A stretch of 12,332 nt of DNA from Ectocarpus siliculosus. Taxonomy: Eukaryota; Sar; Phaeophyceae; Ectocarpales; Ectocarpaceae. Numbering within the stretch: position 1 is the first letter of the stretch; the number at the start of each line of letters is the position of its first letter. The position numbers were made by a program, and so were the translations under genes. The notes beneath the pieces were generated by a model that saw nothing but the letters and a program-made list of their open reading frames with translations, made no database searches and had not been told where the DNA came from. Where the stretch lies: the NCBI GenBank assembly GCA_000310025.1, contig FN648195.1, positions 372,393 through 384,724 on the forward strand. Direction: 5' to 3'. Positions 1-9,061 of the stretch are shown in pieces.

Positions 1-111
1 GGGTTTGGGTTTTCGTCGCTTGGCAACGACGTTGTAAAACAAGCCCCCCACTCGGTGTTTGCCATCGGGATTGGGTTTTCGTCGCTTGGCAACGACGTTG
101 TAAAACAAGCC
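1..111. repeat. 66-bp-period tandem repeat, truncated at the left edge
   Basis: Bases 1-45 and 67-111 are the same sequence with one mismatch, giving a period of 66 bp. The array probably extends beyond the window. Each copy contains a small inverted repeat (GTCG, then CGAC about eight bases later, flanked by GTTTT and AAAAC), so it could fold. Because 66 is a multiple of three, any open frame repeats in register: frame 1 on the plus strand is open from base 1 to a TAG at 199-201 and encodes a 22-residue repeat containing LGNDVVKQA, followed by a hydrophobic stretch. Five of the six frames are open across the unit, so this is weak evidence for coding. It may be a minisatellite or the tail of a repeat-containing gene. 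Confidence 0.8.
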
Positions 112-3004
112 AATTCACTTCGTGAACTTGGCAACCAGGTTACCGTTTTTCTTTTTACCTCGTTTTTTTTTTTGGCGGTAACCATAATGGTGGTCGAGTA
201 GATCATGTTGTGCGGGGTCGAGAAACCTCACTCCGCGCAACGGGGGATGATCGCACCACGTTGTGTTAAAATGGTTTAGCTTCCTCGAGGCAGTTACACA
301 GTGCTTACAACTGTCTCTGGAAGTGAAAGCACCAGAAAATAAATTAAGTCATACGTAACTGTCATCCGTACGCAAGGAAGTAAGCACAAGATGCCGAACC
401 CCCTTAGCAGGATGCAGCTCACCCTTCATGCGACTCGCCAAATACCTCACGGCGCTTCGCGCTTGGTGATGTGAGAGCCTGGTCCGGTGAGAACCCGGCG
501 TGCTCCGTCCCGGCTTTGTAGGGATGCGAGGTCAATGGTCAAACGACTACGGCATGCACGACTATGAGTACCCCCCCCCCCCTCCTCCTGGATGGTATAG
601 CCATCATTGCGGCAGTCAGGTCGCGAGCTACTAGAGACGAAGGCGAGGAAGAAGTGAACCACATCAACAGGTAGTTCGGCACAAAGAAGGAGAGGCTCTA
701 TCTACCGGTGCTCTATACACGCACTCGTCGAACTCACACCAAAGCCCTGATAGCTCGCTGTTGTAGAACAGGCGAAAAATTAGGGGTGTAAGGAGGGGAA
801 CATCGGGTTTTCGGTGGCTCTAAGACATCGCAGGGGCATAAGCGCTGTGTGACGTATAGCGGAATGCTGCATTTTTCTCGTTCGCATATATATCATGAAA
901 CCGTCGGCATTTGTGGCGCGACGGTGAAAGCCCAAGACAGGCTCGTATAGCACCAGCATCAGGAATACTACGTAAGACTTTGACGCAAGAAGAACGGAAG
1001 AAGAGCGGCGTGCGCTCGGAAAAAAAAAAAAAGAAGAGCCGCGATTCACGGGCATCACGATCAATGATGAGTATGACGCTTGGCCTTCGCCAGCAACGCC
1101 AATAGGAATCTGCCCTCAGTTCTCGAACGACAGCAAGACGCGAGCGAGCAGAGACGATCGATCACACCAGACGTGTTGCCATTGGTCAGCCGATCAGTAC
1201 GGTCGATACCAGGCATGAACAACGCACCGCGAAAGAAACAGCGAACGCACACGAGCCTGACAAATTGTCCTAAAAAAACTGCTGCTGTTGCAAGAAAGAG
1301 CACATGACGCGCACGCCCAACATGACCGAGGAGCGTCAACCTACATCGACAATATTTCAGAAGTAGATCTGTTTTCACGACAAAGTTGTAGGGGAAGCCA
1401 CAAACGAGACCCCACCTTTCCTTAATCAGAGGTAGGCCTTGTTCGTTCATGCGAGATAGCTCCTGTGCGCTCGGCAAAATGTTGGTGTCCACGACGAGAT
1501 CGAGGGCGCCGCTTGAACATGGCGACCGACGCTCCAGGAGCACAATCGCCGAGAGCGGAAGACTCGAACCCATGCCGAGCTGCGACATCGGAGAGGCACC
1601 GGAAAGTGTTATTTGTGTGCGAGCCCTCCGCGGCGGTGGGAGCCGTATCTACGTTGGCCCACTAAGCGTTGGGTTGTCGATCATACATAGCTGGCCGCAT
1701 GAACCGCGCGAAGCTGGATACAAAACAAGGGACCTCATGTGTTTAACATTTGCTCCAATCCCGGCCCCGTGTAACTGTCCTGTTGCACTCATATGTAGAA
1801 TCAGCGCCGAAGTTTACGCCAAAAAACAACACGGAAAGCTACTGCGAAGTCACATGTAGGAATAATCCCAATAGCTCCGAACGTGTATTGAGTTTTTGCA
1901 TCATGTGCTTTTAATCCTCCCGCTAGTATGCACCTTAGTACCCTACTTCATCATACATACGCCCCACCATAGCCTTGGTGACGGGAAGCCTTTCATTTCG
2001 GTGTAGTGAATCTCACCCTTCCCATCCAACGCGCTAGTGACGGAGGGGGTGAAACGGGCCACGTCTTGGCGTCGGACTGAGTGACTAGTGTTGACGTGCG
2101 CGCGCTTGGTTTGCTTGACGTGACGGCAGCGCTACATAAGTTGCGCCATATCTCGGCCTATGGCGTCCAGACGGGCCTTGTGTGGCAATCGGCACTGAGA
2201 AGCGGCTGATTGTTGGCGCGCTTGGTGGTATGTTTGGAATGGATGATGATTTTCAGAATGATGGTGGCAGTCATGGTGTCCAAGAAGACGGGGTGATTAG
2301 ACACGCTCGAGCATGACTTGATGCTTGTGAGTTGATGGCATCGAGTGTTGTGGCATTTGAGCTGAGTCGAGGCTGAAAGGTTGGCGACTATGGAATGTCT
2401 CGCGCTGTGCTTCGAGACCTTTCTGGCATGACGACATGTGGAGAACCGAACAAGCCCGATGGAACCTATGCGCCAATCTAGAGGTTGATGGCGTGTTGAG
2501 CGAAGACGAAGTGCCGGCAGTAGGCCAGAGTCAGTCGTGCATCATATCGTCGCTCGCCGAAGGCGGGGTCTCTTCTCGTTTTGAGGGCGTCCGCTCTTTT
2601 TAACGCGAATAGGAGGGACGGTGACACAGCGAAACGCAAAACCTGCTTTCGAAAGCTGCCCATTCGTTCACTCACGAAACTCAGTCAAGGCGTAGAGCGA
2701 AGGGCGGGGGGTAGGCGGTGCAACCTCTTCGCGACATATGGACGAAAAAATAGTGTCTTCCTGCTTTAAAAGAGTAGTTGAGAGCGGCATCGCCGTGGTT
2801 TGGGGCGATCTTAGCCTTAGCTGGCTGACATAATAGTCGTATAGGTTGGGTGGTGCGGAAAGATACATCGTATTTTGAACAACACGTATTCCGCGGAACC
2901 CCAGCTTTGTGGCTTATCCATCCTGTCCATTCAGCTCCTACTCCCTTGCGAAAGGCGGATCGTTTGGGGTATTGCACGCTTCAGTTGACACCGGGGATGG
3001 TGAA
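112..3004. other. Long stretch without a recognisable gene
   Basis: I see no gene here that I can support. The longest frame is about 175 codons on the minus strand (1061-1588). It is partly hydrophobic, matches no family I know, and is near the length expected by chance. A 136-codon plus-strand frame (1449-1859) overlaps it and is equally unconvincing. Simple-sequence runs are present: 11 T at 163-173, 12 C at 571-582 and 13 A at 1020-1032. Spliced exons with short coding blocks cannot be excluded from sequence alone. Confidence 0.6.
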
Positions 3005-3286
3005 TACCGTAATAATAGGCGGAGAGATGGCACCGGGTGCGATCGTTTTCTTAAATGTTTATTCGTCGTGTTTTTATCGTACCCCGGTGCCTTCTCTCCG
3101 ACCGGTGCCATGTCTCAGACCCTGTTGCGGAAATGCAATTAAATCAATTCCTTTAGGTTTTTCAAGTCACCCAAGGCCTTAGGGTGCGATCTCTCCGACC
3201 GGTGCCATCCCCGATGAAATACACACAGGTCTTGTATGCACGCACCCCGGTGCCATCTCCCCGACCGGTACGATAGTATTGATACC
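3005..3286. mobile_element. MITE-like element with diverged terminal inverted repeats
   Basis: The left end reads TACCGTAATAATAGG followed by CGGAGAGATGGCACCGG (3020-3036). The right end, on the opposite strand, reads GGTATCAATACTATCG, then CGGGGAGATGGCACCGGGG. The two ends therefore form imperfect terminal inverted repeats of about 45 bp around a 280-bp element with no coding potential. Further copies of the 18-bp core lie inside, at 3084-3119 (two in tandem) and about 3199-3216. Non-autonomous DNA transposons usually look like this. I cannot define a target-site duplication, so the superfamily is unknown and the exact ends are uncertain by a few bases. Confidence 0.5.
3084..3119 (+). repeat. 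Tandem pair of an 18-bp motif
   Basis: There are two adjacent 18-bp units, CCGGTGCCTTCTCTCCGA (3084-3101) and CCGGTGCCATGTCTCAGA (3102-3119). The same unit recurs singly at 3199-3216 and 3247-3264, in tandem at 3859-3894, and in the termini of the 5553-5813 element. It is the shared terminal building block of the MITE-like elements here. Confidence 0.65.
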
Positions 3287-3771
3287 AGTGTAGGCATACC
3301 CACACACACGGTCTTCTCACGCTAGTTGATCATGCTATTGATCGTAGCGGCAACGTACGCTGGTACGTACCAGCTTTCCATGCAGCGCGTGGTCTTGTGT
3401 TTGTAGACGAGTTTGGCTGTATGGCGTGGGTAAGGACAACAAACGATGTGGTGTCCATCTGAGGCACCGGTACATACGGTTTCAGGCTGTCTTCCACTTT
3501 CGTTTCGGTCTTCCTCTACGGATACCAGTACGTACGCAGCAGTACAATAGTTTCGTGTTGTGGAAGGTGGGGTAGGGTGTGACTTGCACGTTTTGTGTTT
3601 GGTTGAGTGTACGGTCGGCAAAACAAGCATCCCGCGTGAATCACGACCATGCATACACACGTACAGGGCAGAAGTGGCGCCCCGCTGACACCGTCCCCAC
3701 GCGCAAAAGGTACGCACATCCATGTACCTCATTCTGGCAGCTGAAAAAGTTCAGTCTTGGATTTGGGGGTT
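3287..3771. other. Unassigned sequence between two MITE-like ends
   Basis: I see no gene here. A perfect 16-nt palindrome, GCTGGTACGTACCAGC, lies at 3359-3374. If the element at 3005 really ends at 3912, this stretch is its interior or a nested insertion. Confidence 0.5.
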
Positions 3772-3912
3772 GGTGAGATCGCATCCGGAGCGATCTCACC
3801 GACACCGGTGCGTAAATCGAATTAAATCATGCCATATTCTTGTACATTTTTGCACACCCCGGTGCCACCTCCCCGACCGGTGCCATCTCTCCGACCACAG
3901 TATTACGGTATC
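3772..3912. mobile_element. Fragment of an element related to the 3005-3286 MITE
   Basis: The right end carries two tandem 18-bp units, CCGGTGCCACCTCCCCGA and CCGGTGCCATCTCTCCGA (3859-3894), then ACAGTATTACGGTATCC. Read on the minus strand, that is GGATACCGTAATACTGT, nearly the same terminus as the left end of the element starting at 3005. The left boundary here is a perfect 11-bp inverted repeat, GGTGAGATCGC (3772-3782) and GCGATCTCACC (3790-3800), with a 7-nt loop. This is either a second, internally diverged copy or the true right end of a larger nested element spanning 3005-3912. Confidence 0.45.
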
Positions 3913-4029
3913 CGTCTTCTGAATGTTAACCCTCATACTGTAGTACCCACTTACTGTAGTTACAGGTTATGGGTCCAGAAAAATCGCGTCCGCTCATTGG
4001 GAGAGGCTGTGCAGTCCCGAGGGCCGAAG

Positions 4030-4093
4030 GCTGACTTGGCTTGAGTATGGAAAGGGTCCCTGGGACACTTTTCTATACACGAGCCAAGTCAGC
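4030..4093. repeat. 64-nt near-perfect hairpin
   Basis: The outer arms GCTGACTTGGCT (4030-4041) and AGCCAAGTCAGC (4082-4093) are perfect inverse complements. Inward, GTATGGAAAGGGTCC pairs with GGACACTTTTCTATAC with a few mismatches and one bulge, and closes at a 3-nt loop. The result is a stem of about 30 bp. It could be a very small transposon derivative, the source of a structured RNA such as a small-RNA precursor, or chance. I have no expression evidence. Confidence 0.6.
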
Positions 4094-5552
4094 AAAATTG
4101 AACTTTTCCAGTACTACGTACAGTATAGTTATACCAACAAGGGGACCCGCGGCTTGGCGGATTGTGTACAGCAGGTCAGAGGCCCAGGAGAGGCACACAG
4201 GCACCACACAGCAGTATATCACACATTGTACCACCTCACACAAGGATGCTGGACCAAGGTTTCCCACGCACGTTTCACGCGGCGGAGTATTTACAGGCAT
4301 TTGAGTGCTGCGTCACCAAAGAGTGTCCCCGTTTGGGCTTCCAGTACAACACTTGTCCAAAGGGAAAACCATGAGTGGCGCTGTGGTATCTACTGTAAGA
4401 CTCCAACGGACCACAAATAAACGGAACCCGTGTCCAAATCATTAGATCATCTGTCCTCACCGTCAGAAACCGACATGTGGTGAACCCCCCCCCCCCAAAA
4501 GACAACTCCAACTAACTCCGTTTCTGCAACGGTTGGGCTACCGCCCCGAAAACCGACGGAGCTCGCGGGGCCGGACGTGCACCTCCGCCTACCTTCAATA
4601 ACTCCAACTCCAATGCCGTTGTGCCGTTTGTGGAAGGTAAGTCTGCCGTTCATTTGTGGGTTGAAAGCAAGAGCAGCGCCGCCGCAGCGTCAAGCCGCAA
4701 GGACTACTTTACAAGCGTGCTGGATGTATGCATAGGTGCGGTCTACTGCTTTTTGGCCCACTAACATCCTCTGTTGACCTTGACCGGAGGCGTAAGATTC
4801 TTGCGTCTTTTGCTGTTTGTCCAGAGTTTCGACAGTCTCGTGGTGGAAACGCCTCCAAAAATGAAGTCGGACAAAAAATATTTTATTTTGAAATTACGCC
4901 GCATGTGTCCAAAATGGAATGGCTCCACTGCTCCAGGCTCCAGGGCTTACATCATGGTTCGGGTTTCTTGGCCGGTGGTATGCACCAACGCATACCAACC
5001 TCCCCGCGGTGAATATGGCGGTTGAGTGCTGCATATGCGCAGTATGCCGAGATCCCTCGGGTGTGCAGGTGTGCCAAGTAGCTTGCACGGTAACAACATT
5101 ATTACGTGAGTGTGCCTCTCCGAGAACAGGACACACACACACCCGGACAGACCCACAGGCAGCCAGCCAGGTACACTGATGTCACCTTTCTCGAATCAAA
5201 TCACCCTTCCCTTGCAACCCTTCAAGTCAATCAGGAACGCGTCTTGGCTTACCTAGCGAGCAGCTGCGGCCGGCCCTCGGCGCACCCTCTGTCTCCGGGT
5301 CTCATGTCTCAGCTGTCATGCCACATGATGCGGCGGGTTTAGTCTAGCCCCGGCCGCACAGCCGCGTCCCGCCTTTGTATCCATCTTCCACCGCATCTTG
5401 GTTGACTGGAACCCTGTATGTAGGAAAATTCGATGTTCGCTATTTTTCGTCATGCCCATGCTGCGGCCTCTGGTGGCCGTTCTCTCAGGATGTGAGGTAG
5501 ACAGAGTTTCCGATTGGATTGGAGTCCGGCGGTGTGGTTCGAGTTTTGTTTT
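4094..5552. other. Stretch without a recognisable gene
   Basis: Only short frames of under 100 codons are present, overlapping on both strands, and none is recognisable. A run of 12 C lies at 4485-4496 and a short CA-rich tract near 5129-5141. I see no transposon ends or RNA gene. Confidence 0.55.
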
Positions 5553-5813
5553 CGGCAATTACCGCATTATTACCGCAAGAGTCGGAGAGATGGTACCCCC
5601 GTGTTAGCGTTTTGTATAGCGTATGTCTCCACAACCAGGGGGGTACCACTACCGAAAAGGAAGGGTAGTTTTGGAAACATCTCGTCGAGGGCTTTCCTGA
5701 GAGGTATCGGTTGGTGTTCGCACCCTCCTAGTTGTGGAGGAATACGCTACAAAAAAACGCTGCGTAATAACACGGGGGTGCCATCTCTCCGACTCCTCTT
5801 ACGGTAATTGCCG
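5553..5813. mobile_element. MITE with terminal inverted repeats of about 85 bp
   Basis: The left terminus begins CGGCAATTACCG (5553-5564) and the right ends CGGTAATTGCCG (5802-5813), exact inverse complements. Further in, TCGGAGAGATGGTACCCCC (5582-5600) pairs with GGGGGTGCCATCTCTCCGA (5774-5792). After that come AGCGTTTTGTATAGCGTATG and CTCCACAAC on the left, with close counterparts on the right. The left arm has about 11 extra bases near its start (CATTATTACCG), as if the terminus were partly duplicated. The central 80-90 bp (about 5640-5725) is less symmetric, and there is no coding capacity. This is typical of a non-autonomous DNA transposon or foldback element. I could not identify a target-site duplication. 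Confidence 0.75.
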
Positions 5814-6159
5814 CCCCCCGAGGCGAACATCAGCAACTAGACTAAACGTGTAAGCTCGCGTTTTGCGTCCACGCCACAGCAGCAGCAGTGGTACGTGGTT
5901 CCGATACACAGAGTACGTGCAGGACACGGCGTCAAAGAAACAACAAATATAAATATATATGATGATGTGGTGAGCGATCTCTCGCTGTTTGTTGTTGGTT
6001 GCTGGGTACAGAGGGACTGCGGAACCGCCGGGACTCTTCAACGACGCACGAGTAACTTCATATTCAGCGGTAACAACGGTGCGGCAACACGGAAAAAAAC
6101 TGAATTGTGGCAAATTACCGGACCACGGCGGTGGTGGGTATGTATGTACGGTCGTACCC
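5814..6159. other. Stretch without a recognisable gene
   Basis: I see no gene, RNA or clear repeat apart from a short AT-rich patch near 5946-5960. Open frames here are short and unremarkable. Confidence 0.5.
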
Positions 6160-6542
6160 GGTCCCTATTTAGTTCCAGGGTGTACGCCGAAATTTCACCG
6201 GCACTAAACCAGACACCGGCACTATTCAAAGTACAGAACGACTAGTAATACTAGGTATCCCAGTGTTGTTCTTTCTCACATTTGCTCTATAGTCCACAAA
6301 AATGGGGAGCCCATGGTCGCCAAACCCGGCACATACGACGCCGCGGGGAAACAAAACAAGAATAGAGTACAAACCACTCGGAAAAAGAAAACAAAATGAC
6401 AAAAAAAAAATGATAGAAAGAAAAGAACAGCTACACCGCACCGACCGGTCGAGAAAAGGAGCCCTAGGAAAGTGTGTGCGAGCCGAAAACACCGGTACTA
6501 TACCGGCAACCGGCACTATTCAACGGGCACTAAACAGGGACC
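6160..6542. repeat. Cluster of related short inverted and direct repeats, possible MITE
   Basis: GGTCCCTATTTAGT (6160-6173) and ACTAAACAGGGACC (6529-6542) are inverse complements with one mismatch and would bound a 383-bp element. CCGGCACTATTCAA occurs twice in direct orientation (6216-6229 and 6510-6523). A further terminus-like copy, GGCACTAAACCAGACACC, lies at 6200-6217 and makes a smaller inverted repeat with 6160. This may be one element with duplicated ends or two nested ones. The interior (6350-6440) is A-rich and has no recognisable gene. Confidence 0.4.
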
Positions 6543-6896
6543 TCTACTGCATGCACAATGTCTGTAGTGGTAACGGCGATCACCGAGAAAACTGCACCAG
6601 CCCGGGTTAACCCAGGAATGAGCAATGATTTGTTGATACCGCAAAAAAACGGTCTTTTACCACTTTTTTTTTCCCATCACGCGGTACTTTCAAATAAGCG
6701 CAACAAATTCACATGTTCTTCCATCTTCCATAGATGATACCACACCATTTCCCACGGTGGGTTCCCCGAGCACCATATAGCTATATCTATGGTAACAGGC
6801 CCCAACAAGATAGGTTGGTGGCCATCGTGTGTAGATGACTACTACTATACATACTCATGTTGTAGTGGAGGTGGAGAAGAAGATGTCTAGACTATT
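6543..6896. other. Stretch without a recognisable gene
   Basis: I see no gene here. T-rich tracts lie near 6664-6672, and there is a near-palindrome of 20 bp (CCATATAGCTATATCTATGG) around 6772-6791. Confidence 0.5.
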
Positions 6897-7211
6897 TGTT
6901 TGTACTTTTTGTTTTTGTCTTTACTTCAAATCAGCGCTCACAGCAAGCACTAGTTTACTCCAACCCGTGGTCACAAAAAGAGCCCCTCTCTACCCTCCCC
7001 TCCTGCGGTACTTTGCCTTCGATTTTCAATGCGACAAGAGCTCAGCGCTCCCTTCCCTCTGTGTGCACACGAACTAGCGCTATCCGCTAGGTAGGCCAGG
7101 AGCGGAAGCGAGAGAACTCACTTTGCAAGAACAGCTCGCTAACGCCGGGATTCGAACCCCTAACCTGACCTCTAGAAGGTTTTGAGGATATCAACTAGAC
7201 CACCGGGGGGC
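6897..7211 (-). mobile_element. tRNA-derived SINE, minus-strand copy
   Basis: On the minus strand the element starts at 7211 with GCCCCCCGGTGGTCTAG and runs to an A-rich, imperfect tail (about 6924 down to 6897). The 5' head of about 75 bp is tRNA-like, with an A box (7191-7202) and a perfect B box, GGTTCGAATCC (7148-7158). A tRNA-unrelated body of about 210 bp follows, including TCTCGCTTCCGCTCCTGGCC and AAGTACCGCAGGA. It aligns along its whole length with the plus-strand copy at 8750-9061, with scattered substitutions and a few small indels (roughly 85% identity by eye). I could not define the target-site duplication. The anticodon arm is degenerate, so this is not a working tRNA gene and the parent tRNA is not assigned. 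Confidence 0.85.
7148..7202 (-). promoter_or_regulatory. Internal RNA polymerase III promoter (A and B boxes) of the minus-strand SINE
   Basis: On the minus strand, TGGTCTAGTTGA (7202-7191) fits the A-box consensus except at its last base. GGTTCGAATCC (7158-7148) matches the B-box consensus exactly. Their spacing is normal for a tRNA-type type 2 promoter. Confidence 0.75.
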
Positions 7212-8444
7212 AGGCACCGCGGTTGTACTGTTGGTATGCATATACGCTTTGGTTGAGAGGGCGTGTACTACTTGTAGAAACCCTCTAGACTAAAAACGGA
7301 ACAGGGGCTCGGATTATTTCCCGAGTGGATATCCCTGTCCCTGTTCCATGTCGTAGTGTAACCATACCACATGCAACAACATTTAGGCATGGAACACGGA
7401 ACATTATAGCGCGCGCGTGGGGCCCACAGGTACAATACTCTGAGGCAACAAATACAACCACTGGGGTCAGAAAGACTAGTGGGGGGTACAAGAAGGAGAA
7501 GTGGTGTAGGTTTTGCGAGAAGCTGTGTACGAGCGCACATCATTCACGTGTGCTACGTACGTAGGTATCAGTTAGAGCGGGCGGTGCTCGTCGTGCAATC
7601 CGCACCCTCGAGAGCTCTCGAAGGCTAGGTTTGTGAGTTGCGGTCAACGGTAGCTTGCCGTTTTCTATGACACTCTGGAAATAAATGTAAACAAACTTAG
7701 AATATGTATATAGACTAGTTGTAGACGCGTAGACAGACGCGGGTTGTAGAGCACGTGCACTTGCCGGTGGGCTTGTACAACTTGAACTGGAGGCCACGAA
7801 TCACGAATCAAACGTGCAACACATCCTGCGGTGATTCGGATGATCATGTCTAGGATCAGTCACACATTTTTAACCCGTACAGCAGTCAAACCTCAGTCAA
7901 ACGTCGGTTGCCCTTGTGACTTGGTTTTCCCTGGATCTTCCGAGTTTTTTTTTTTCTCAACTGGGCGAAGAGACCGCTGACATAATCAAGGCCGTGAATA
8001 TACTTTCAACCACCGTCTCCCGTTCTGTACACACCTACTGTTATCTCCCACATGCACAAGAACGAGTACACATGGTCGCATCCACACGCCACCCCCTTGC
8101 TCACACAAACCTTTGGTACATAGCAACAGACAAACACACAACAGGGCTCTCATCGGTGACTGCTGTACGAGACGACGAGGAGGGAACCGTCCAACACTGA
8201 AATTCATTGCTGATCTACATTTGTATCACGGGCGACAAAAACCGACGTTTCTGCTCGCAGCGGGCACATAGTCTACAAGTAAGGTCTGTCGAGATCTTGG
8301 TGGAGTTGATTGCTCAAGCAAATATCTACCGTGCCCACATTTTGAGATTTCGAGAGTCGTGATAGCAGGTAGGGGTGAAAAATGTTGTTGCTGTCTTCAC
8401 ATCAAAAACCGTAATGATAATGGTGGTAAAATAAACGCGGTGGA

Positions 8445-8488
<44 letters not shown>

Positions 8489-8749
8489 GCCAACTTCTTA
8501 CTCGTCTGTTGATTTTTTCTTGTTGGGTACAATCGTGCTGGAAAATAATAATTTCCGACTTTGACTGAGGAGGTGGGTGCTAGAATACCGAGTTTGGTAA
8601 AAATACAACAACAACGGCGGATGCACTTCCTGCTTACTACGTTACTTGTTCATAGTAAGAACGAACACCCAGCTTTCATCCAATCACGAAGAAGTTCGAC
8701 GTCACGAAAACGTGTGCACGTATCTAGTGTGTTCTATGGACAGCCGGTC
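7212..8749. other. Spacer between the two SINE copies, no recognisable gene
   Basis: No gene can be supported here. Small inverted repeats are present: GGAACAGGG (7298-7306) with CCCTGTTCC (7339-7347), and TGTTCCATG (7342-7350) with CATGGAACA (7388-7396). A 12-bp palindrome, CTACGTACGTAG, lies near 7552-7563, and 11 T at 7945-7955. The (AG)n tract at 8451-8483 is listed separately. Confidence 0.55.
8451..8483. repeat. (AG)n dinucleotide microsatellite
   Basis: An uninterrupted AG repeat of 33 nt, just over 16 units, is preceded by GAGAA. It is probably polymorphic in length. Apparent Ser-Leu or Glu-Arg repeats in frames across it are artefacts of the repeat. Confidence 0.95.
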
Positions 8750-9061
8750 GCCCCGGTGGTCTAGTTGGTATCCTCGAAACCTTCTAGAGGTCAGGTCAGG
8801 GGTTTGAATCCCGGCGCAAGCGAGCTTTACTTGCAAAGTGGGTTTTTCTCTCGCTTCCGCTCCTGGCCTAGTAGATAGCGCTAGTTCGTGTGTACACAGA
8901 GGGAAGAGAGTGCTGAACTCTTGCATTAAAAATCGAAGGCGAAGTACCGCAGGATGGGAGGGTAGAGAGGGGCTCTTCTGTGTGACCCCGGGTTGGAGTA
9001 AACGGCACTACAGCAGTAGTGCTGTGAGCGCTGATATGAAGTGAAGACAAAAAAAAAAAAA
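8750..9061 (+). mobile_element. tRNA-derived SINE, plus-strand copy with poly(A) tail
   Basis: A 5' tRNA-like head (GCCCCGGTGGTCTAGTTGG, from 8750) carries a perfect A box and a near-consensus B box. It is followed by a body of about 220 bp and a tail of 13 A (9049-9061). The minus-strand copy at 6897-7211 matches it from head to tail. The main difference is a short CAGCAGTAGTGCT-type insertion near 9011-9023 in this copy. The clean A tail and intact head suggest that it inserted more recently than the other copy. SINEs of this type are transcribed by RNA polymerase III and moved by a partner LINE's enzymes. The partner is not identified here. Confidence 0.88.
8757..8811 (+). promoter_or_regulatory. 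Internal RNA polymerase III promoter (A and B boxes) of the plus-strand SINE
   Basis: TGGTCTAGTTGG (8757-8768) matches the A-box consensus. GGTTTGAATCC (8801-8811) matches the B box with a single C-to-T change. The order and spacing are those of a tRNA gene. Confidence 0.8.

Noticed and set aside
1-15. Telomeric repeat (GGGTTTGGGTTTT)
   Set aside because: Only two irregular T/G units are present, and they are part of the 66-bp repeat unit, which has one of them in the second copy too.
1-120. CRISPR-type array at the left edge
   Set aside because: Only two units are visible, the spacing sequence is short (about 21-25 bp) and partly similar to its flanks, no cas-like gene is present, and the window is eukaryotic in character.
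1061-1588. Minus-strand open frame of about 175 codons, the longest ATG-started frame in the window
   Set aside because: The length is near that expected by chance over 12 kb in six frames. It contains no motif I recognise, and a frame of similar character overlaps it on the other strand.
1951-2010. Minus-strand stretch reading LPVTKAMVGRMYDEVGY, reminiscent of a BEL/Pao retrotransposon motif (Thr-Lys then Asp-Pro-Leu-Gly)
   Set aside because: The spacing between the Thr-Lys and the Asp is about four residues too short, the Pro-Leu is absent, and stops bracket the stretch closely.
7136-7211. A functional tRNA gene at the SINE heads
   Set aside because: The A and B boxes are good, but the anticodon arm does not fold into a standard 5-bp stem with a 7-nt loop, the acceptor arm does not close, and the similarity to the other copy continues far past the tRNA part.
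8326-8568. Frames with long Ser-Leu or Glu-Arg repeats
   Set aside because: They are produced entirely by the (AG)n microsatellite at 8451-8483.
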